From Propionibacteriaceae bacterium (GTDB lineage: Bacteria > Actinomycetota > Actinomycetes > Propionibacteriales > Propionibacteriaceae): a stretch of DNA of 6,756 bases. Of the stretch, positions 6,024 through 6,756 are shown one piece after another; the first letter of the stretch is position 1, and the number at the start of each line of letters is the position of its first letter. The notes beneath the pieces are model-generated. The model saw only the letters and a program-made list of their open reading frames with translations, had not been told where the DNA came from and did no database searches. A program made the position numbers and the translations under genes. The DNA lies in the NCBI GenBank assembly GCA_027353565.1, contig DAIEHO010000224.1, positions 1 through 6,756 on the forward strand, given 5' to 3'.

Positions 6024-6756
6024 TGGCGAAGCCCACCACTGTCTCCTCGGAGTCGCCGGCCCTCGAGGTCTCGACCCCCCCGGGGAAGCAGCCCCTCGCG
6101 GGTCTCCGCGGGCCCGCCGGCTGGCTCGACGAACGTGTCGGCGTCGCGAAGCTGAGCAAGCACAACCTGCGCAAGGTCTTCCCCGACCACTGGTCGTTCC
6201 TGCTCGGCGAGATCGCGCTGTACTCGTTCATCATCCTGCTGCTCACGGGCGTGTTCCTGACGATCTGGTTCAAGCCGTCCATGGCCGAGGTCGACTACAC
6301 GGGCACGTACCAGCTGCTGCGCGGTGTGCCGATGTCCGAGGCGTACCAGTCGACGCTGACGCTGTCCTTCGACGTACGTGGCGGCCTGCTCGTACGCCAG
6401 GTCCACCACTGGGCGGCCATGCTGTTCGTCGCCGCGGCGACCGTGCACATGCTCCGCATCTTCTTCACCGGCGCGTTCCGCAAGCCCCGTGAGATCAACT
6501 GGCTCATCGGCATCGGCCTGCTCTCGATGGCGCTGGTCGAGGGCTTCGCCGGCTACTCGCTGCCCGACGACCTGCTGTCGGGCACCGGCCTGCGTTTCGT
6601 CGACGGCCTCATCCGCTCGATCCCGCTCGTCGGCACGTGGATCGAGTTCTTCGTGTTCGGCGGTCAGTTCCCCGGGACGAGCATCGTGCCACGGCTGTAC
6701 ATGGTGCACATCCTGCTCGTTCCGGCTCTGCTGCTCGGCCTTGTCAGCGCCCACCT
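6023..6756 (+). CDS. qcrB: cytochrome b subunit of the menaquinol:cytochrome c reductase (3' end beyond window)
   Basis: QcrB is the membrane core that oxidises menaquinol and carries the two b haems. Here 244 codons are present; actinobacterial QcrB is usually over 500, so more than half lies outside. A polar N-terminus of about 55 residues precedes the first helix (about 60-82). The second helix carries haem ligands H128 and H142 (in 'RQVHHWAAM' and 'TVHMLRIF'), 14 apart. The fourth helix carries H229 and H244, 15 apart; that wider spacing is like cytochrome b6 rather than mitochondrial cytochrome b. '[11 protein letters not shown]' (173-183) is the conserved segment near the quinol site. 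The start ATG overlaps the qcrA stop by one base, with GGGGA as a weak ribosome site. In mycobacteria QcrB is the target of the drug telacebec (Q203). Confidence 0.96.
   Translation, partial: MAKPTTVSSESPALEVSTPPGKQPLAGLRGPAGWLDERVGVAKLSKHNLRKVFPDHWSFLLGEIALYSFIILLLTGVFLTIWFKPSMAEVDYTGTYQLLRGVPMSEAYQSTLTLSFDVRGGLLVRQVHHWAAMLFVAAATVHMLRIFFTGAFRKPREINWLIGIGLLSMALVEGFAGYSLPDDLLSGTGLRFVDGLIRSIPLVGTWIEFFVFGGQFPGTSIVPRLYMVHILLVPALLLGLVSAH

Noticed and set aside
1..6756. Mobile elements, CRISPR arrays, tRNA or rRNA genes
   Set aside because: I saw no transposase motifs, terminal inverted repeats, regularly spaced repeats, or tRNA or rRNA signatures anywhere in the window.

Overview
The window reads as a chromosomal segment of a high-GC Gram-positive bacterium (Actinomycetota). 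The evidence is the very high G/C at third codon positions, the frequent GTG starts, the all-TGA stop codons, and the gene order ctaE-qcrC-qcrA-qcrB with a di-haem QcrC and a three-helix Rieske protein. That cluster, lying divergent from trpD, is typical of actinobacteria. A family-level guess of Nocardioidaceae-like is inference from remembered gene order, not something the sequence proves.

Layout. Positions 1-139 (minus) hold the start of an unrecognised, probably exported protein. From 295 to 1504 (plus) come a small helix-turn-helix-like protein and an A24-family prepilin-peptidase-like membrane protein, bridged by a possible 20-codon ORF that overlaps both. They converge on trpD with a 6-bp gap, and an imperfect hairpin holds both stop codons. 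From 2952 down to 1511 (minus) a stand-alone atypical response-regulator receiver and trpD form a tight two-gene unit. Positions 2953-3439 have no intact gene. They carry promoter-like sites in both directions and a minus-strand coding signature that changes frame twice, best read as a gene remnant or a sequence error. From 3440 to the end (plus) runs the respiratory operon ctaE-qcrC-qcrA-qcrB, with qcrB cut by the window edge.

Function. QcrA, QcrB and QcrC are the subunits of the actinobacterial menaquinol:cytochrome c reductase. CtaE is subunit III of the aa3 oxidase that couples to it in the bcc-aa3 supercomplex. Start-stop overlaps (GTGA, ATGA, TGATG) join all four genes. TrpD is an enzyme of tryptophan synthesis. 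The receiver beside it keeps the acidic pair and phospho-acceptor Asp but lacks the usual Thr and Lys switch residues.

I do not see a clearly new biological system here. The points most worth a second look are the frame-shifting remnant at 2956-3338, the probably leaderless ctaE, the degenerate receiver coupled to trpD, the HTH/peptidase pair, and the restriction of every Val GTA codon to a GTA-C context.
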